Assembly: GCA_041658725.1 (NCBI GenBank)
Contig: JBAZZQ010000024.1
Span: forward strand, 1 to 52,975
Length of the DNA stretch: 52,975 nt
Direction: 5' to 3'
From: JBAZZQ01 sp041658725
Lineage (GTDB): Bacteria > Planctomycetota > Phycisphaerae > JAAYCJ01
Positions 51,330 through 52,975 of this stretch are shown one piece after another (position 1 is the first letter of the stretch; the number at the start of each line of letters is the position of its first letter). Under the pieces are notes generated by a model. The model was given only the letters and a program-made list of their open reading frames with translations, had not been told where the DNA came from and searched no databases. The position numbers and the translations under genes are program-made.

Positions 51330-52822
51330 AGACAATAGTGATAAGCGTTTGCGGTGGGATTGTTTTGCTCGTTTTGTGCGGCGTTTTCGCGCTATGGGCC
51401 TTGGGGTACAAATATTGTAATTACGGCGAGTCGCTTTTGATTACGCAAAAGACAGGAACGCTGGCCGCCCCGGATTCCTACGCCAAGGAAGGGCAGCAGG
51501 GGGTTTCGGAGCAAATACGCGGTCCAGGAAGATATTTTGATCTGGACCCGTATCATTACAGCGTGGAAGTGATTCCCGATAAGATCATCAAGCCGGGATT
51601 TATCGGTCTGGTCAAAAATAATATCGGAAAAGACCTTCCGTCGGATCGATTCTTAGCGGGTGCGGAAGAAAAAGGAACGCAGAAAATCGTGGCCACGCCA
51701 GGAGCGTGGAGGATTAATACGTTCGGTCAGCAAATTGATACGGAAGTGCCGGCCACTGTCATCAAGCCGGGGTATGTCGGGGTCCAAACGCTACGGGAAG
51801 GAAAAGTCAAAGGCGTGATTGACCGGGTTCTGCAGGCGGGATATTACAATATCAATCCGATGGAAATCCGCGTGGACGAGGTCGGAATTGGTTACGATAC
51901 CAGCGAGTTTCATGTGGAGACCGAAATTGGATCGGATGGGAAAGAACGAGTTAAGGAAGGAACCGGAGTGTCGTTTCCGCTGGCCGACGGAAAGCAGATG
52001 CTTCTGGATATCACCGTGGTTTGGGGTTTGAACCCGGAGGACACTCCGCGGATCGTCCGCGATTACGGGACGGAGAAAATGGTCGAGGATAAGATCATCA
52101 AGCCGCAACTTTTGAGTATCTGCAAAAATCTTGGGTCGAACCTGACGACGCAGCAGTTCATCCAGGGCGATACCCGCGAGCAGTTCCAGGATAAGGTGAC
52201 CCAGGCCATGAAGGATTTGGGGCAACAGAAGGGCATGCGAATTTTGATCGTGCTGGTGCGCGGATTTCATCCCTCGGAGGATATCAAGGCGACCATTCAG
52301 GCTCGTATGATCGCCGAGCAGGAGCGCGAAACGCTTATGATCGAGCAAGCGAGGGACACGATGGCGGCGAATTTGGAAGCGGCCAAAAAAATGGTGGACG
52401 TTGCGATCATCGATTTTGATTCCGAGACGACCGCGCTCGTGGCCACGGAGCAGGAAAAGGGATTCAAGAAAGCGGCGGAAATTAAGGAAGAGGGGAATCG
52501 GAAAGTCGCGGAGTTGGAAAGGAAAACGGCGGAGATTCTCGCCCAGATCACGAGGATTAAGGGTCAAGCCGGGGCGGATGTGATCGAGGCGACGAAGAAA
52601 GCGGAAGCCAGCGGCACGCAACTCATGGTGGAAGCCTACGGTGGACCGGAGGCGTATAATCTGGCGACGTTTGCCGAGGGACTTCCTTCGGACTTGAAGA
52701 TCGAATATCGCTACGCGGGCGAGGGGACTTTGTGGACGGATGTGGATTTAAAAGATGTCGCGGCCAGGAAGATTCTTACCCAGCCGAAGCGCAAACCGGT
52801 GGTTCCAAAGACCGGCGGATAA
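51326..52822 (+). CDS. SPFH/prohibitin-like membrane protein (second of pair)
   Basis: A 498-residue protein, distinct from but related to the preceding one: an N-terminal membrane helix (about 5-27, VISVCGGIVLLVLCGVFALW), an SPFH domain (about 70-330) and a C-terminal coiled coil (about 350-440, AKKMVDVAIIDFDSETTALV, then EKGFKKAAEIKEEGNRKVAE). The final residues (KRKPVVPKTGG) are disordered. Coupled translation with the first gene suggests an obligate pair, as with HflK/HflC. No protease partner is visible next to them, although lon is 9 kb away. Confidence 0.85.
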   Translation: MKTIVISVCGGIVLLVLCGVFALWALGYKYCNYGESLLITQKTGTLAAPDSYAKEGQQGVSEQIRGPGRYFDLDPYHYSVEVIPDKIIKPGFIGLVKNNIGKDLPSDRFLAGAEEKGTQKIVATPGAWRINTFGQQIDTEVPATVIKPGYVGVQTLREGKVKGVIDRVLQAGYYNINPMEIRVDEVGIGYDTSEFHVETEIGSDGKERVKEGTGVSFPLADGKQMLLDITVVWGLNPEDTPRIVRDYGTEKMVEDKIIKPQLLSICKNLGSNLTTQQFIQGDTREQFQDKVTQAMKDLGQQKGMRILIVLVRGFHPSEDIKATIQARMIAEQERETLMIEQARDTMAANLEAAKKMVDVAIIDFDSETTALVATEQEKGFKKAAEIKEEGNRKVAELERKTAEILAQITRIKGQAGADVIEATKKAEASGTQLMVEAYGGPEAYNLATFAEGLPSDLKIEYRYAGEGTLWTDVDLKDVAARKILTQPKRKPVVPKTGG

Positions 52823-52961
52823 GCAAACAATTTAACATTCCTTACTTTATATGGGTGTAGTTTCCATTTTACGTTGAAAATTTGAAAAACAGACCCCTTC
52901 TCTTTAGGATGTAACTTTCTGAAACAATGGAGGTTACAGGCCCAAAGGAAAGGAGTCCGAA

Positions 52962-52975
52962 ATGATTGTACCACG
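52962..52975 (+). CDS. Start of a further gene (truncated by window end)
   Basis: ATG at 52962 with AGGAG 6-7 nt upstream and codons ATGATTGTACCACG up to the edge (Met-Ile-Val-Pro). It is 139 bp after the second SPFH gene on the same strand. Only a few residues are visible, so nothing can be said about its product. Confidence 0.5.

Noticed and set aside
1..52975. CRISPR array or intact transposon
   Set aside because: I found no evenly spaced direct repeats and no complete transposase; only dispersed palindromes and integrase remnants.

Overview
The window looks like a chromosomal contig from a Planctomycetes bacterium, most likely of the Phycisphaerae/Sedimentisphaerales kind. The clues are a secreted protein with a PEP-CTERM tail, a pseudopilin-like protein with the GFTLIELLVVVAII N-terminus and a C-terminal 'DGH' ending, an integrase N-terminus of the type common in that phylum, large secreted glycosidases, and abundant intergenic palindromes. 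Assignment to class is inference from gene content only.

Region 1 (1-18.9 kb) is a glycan-utilisation locus. It opens with the C-terminus of a BNR/sialidase-like protein, followed by a cytoplasmic GHL6/beta-galactosidase-like glycosidase, a GNAT acetyltransferase, the remnant of an internally deleted GH4 glycosidase, a uroporphyrinogen-decarboxylase-like (URO-D) protein, a giant secreted GH42-like protein and an unknown secreted protein. A sialate O-acetylesterase is divergent from a second operon: LacI regulator, xylose-isomerase-like TIM barrel protein, two tandemly duplicated MDR dehydrogenases and a GH57-like enzyme. A second URO-D protein converges on this operon. Two near-identical LacI-type operators sit in overlapping divergent promoters at 12,274-12,327.

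Region 2 (18.96-23.1 kb) is an accessory island. A truncated, possibly AraC-like regulator abuts a compact kaiC-kaiB-PAS-small-gene operon in which all junctions are ATGA overlaps. Then come a gene-poor stretch with hairpins, two remnants of tyrosine integrases on either side of tRNA-Thr(UGU), and tRNA-Glu(UUC).

Region 3 (23.2-34.7 kb) holds an orphan leuD, a small conserved-looking protein, an overlapping three-gene operon (UDP-GlcNAc 2-epimerase, sorbitol-type dehydrogenase, glycerol-1-phosphate-dehydrogenase-like AraM), a PEP-CTERM protein, acylphosphatase, a HEPN/MNT pair, pyruvate phosphate dikinase with a histone-like lysine-rich tail, and a pseudopilin gene with a Gly/Pro/Arg-rich partner.

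Region 4 (34.7-38.3 kb) has a gene-poor stretch, then an unrecognised two-gene unit: a zinc-ribbon/coiled-coil membrane protein and a protein with a nuclease-like C-terminal domain. It is followed by palindromic repeats.

Region 5 (38.3-53.0 kb) is mostly core: miaA; a lipoprotein-hsp20-lon stress cluster; a membrane protein; an orphan beta-class DNA methyltransferase; a PA14/PKD/TPR secreted protein; HAD phosphatase, ispF, cysS and ruvC; and two overlapping SPFH-domain membrane proteins. A ~90-bp two-hairpin repeat occurs twice in opposite orientation (38,135 and 44,174), and another palindrome supplies the last codons of ruvC. No rRNA, CRISPR array or intact insertion sequence was seen.
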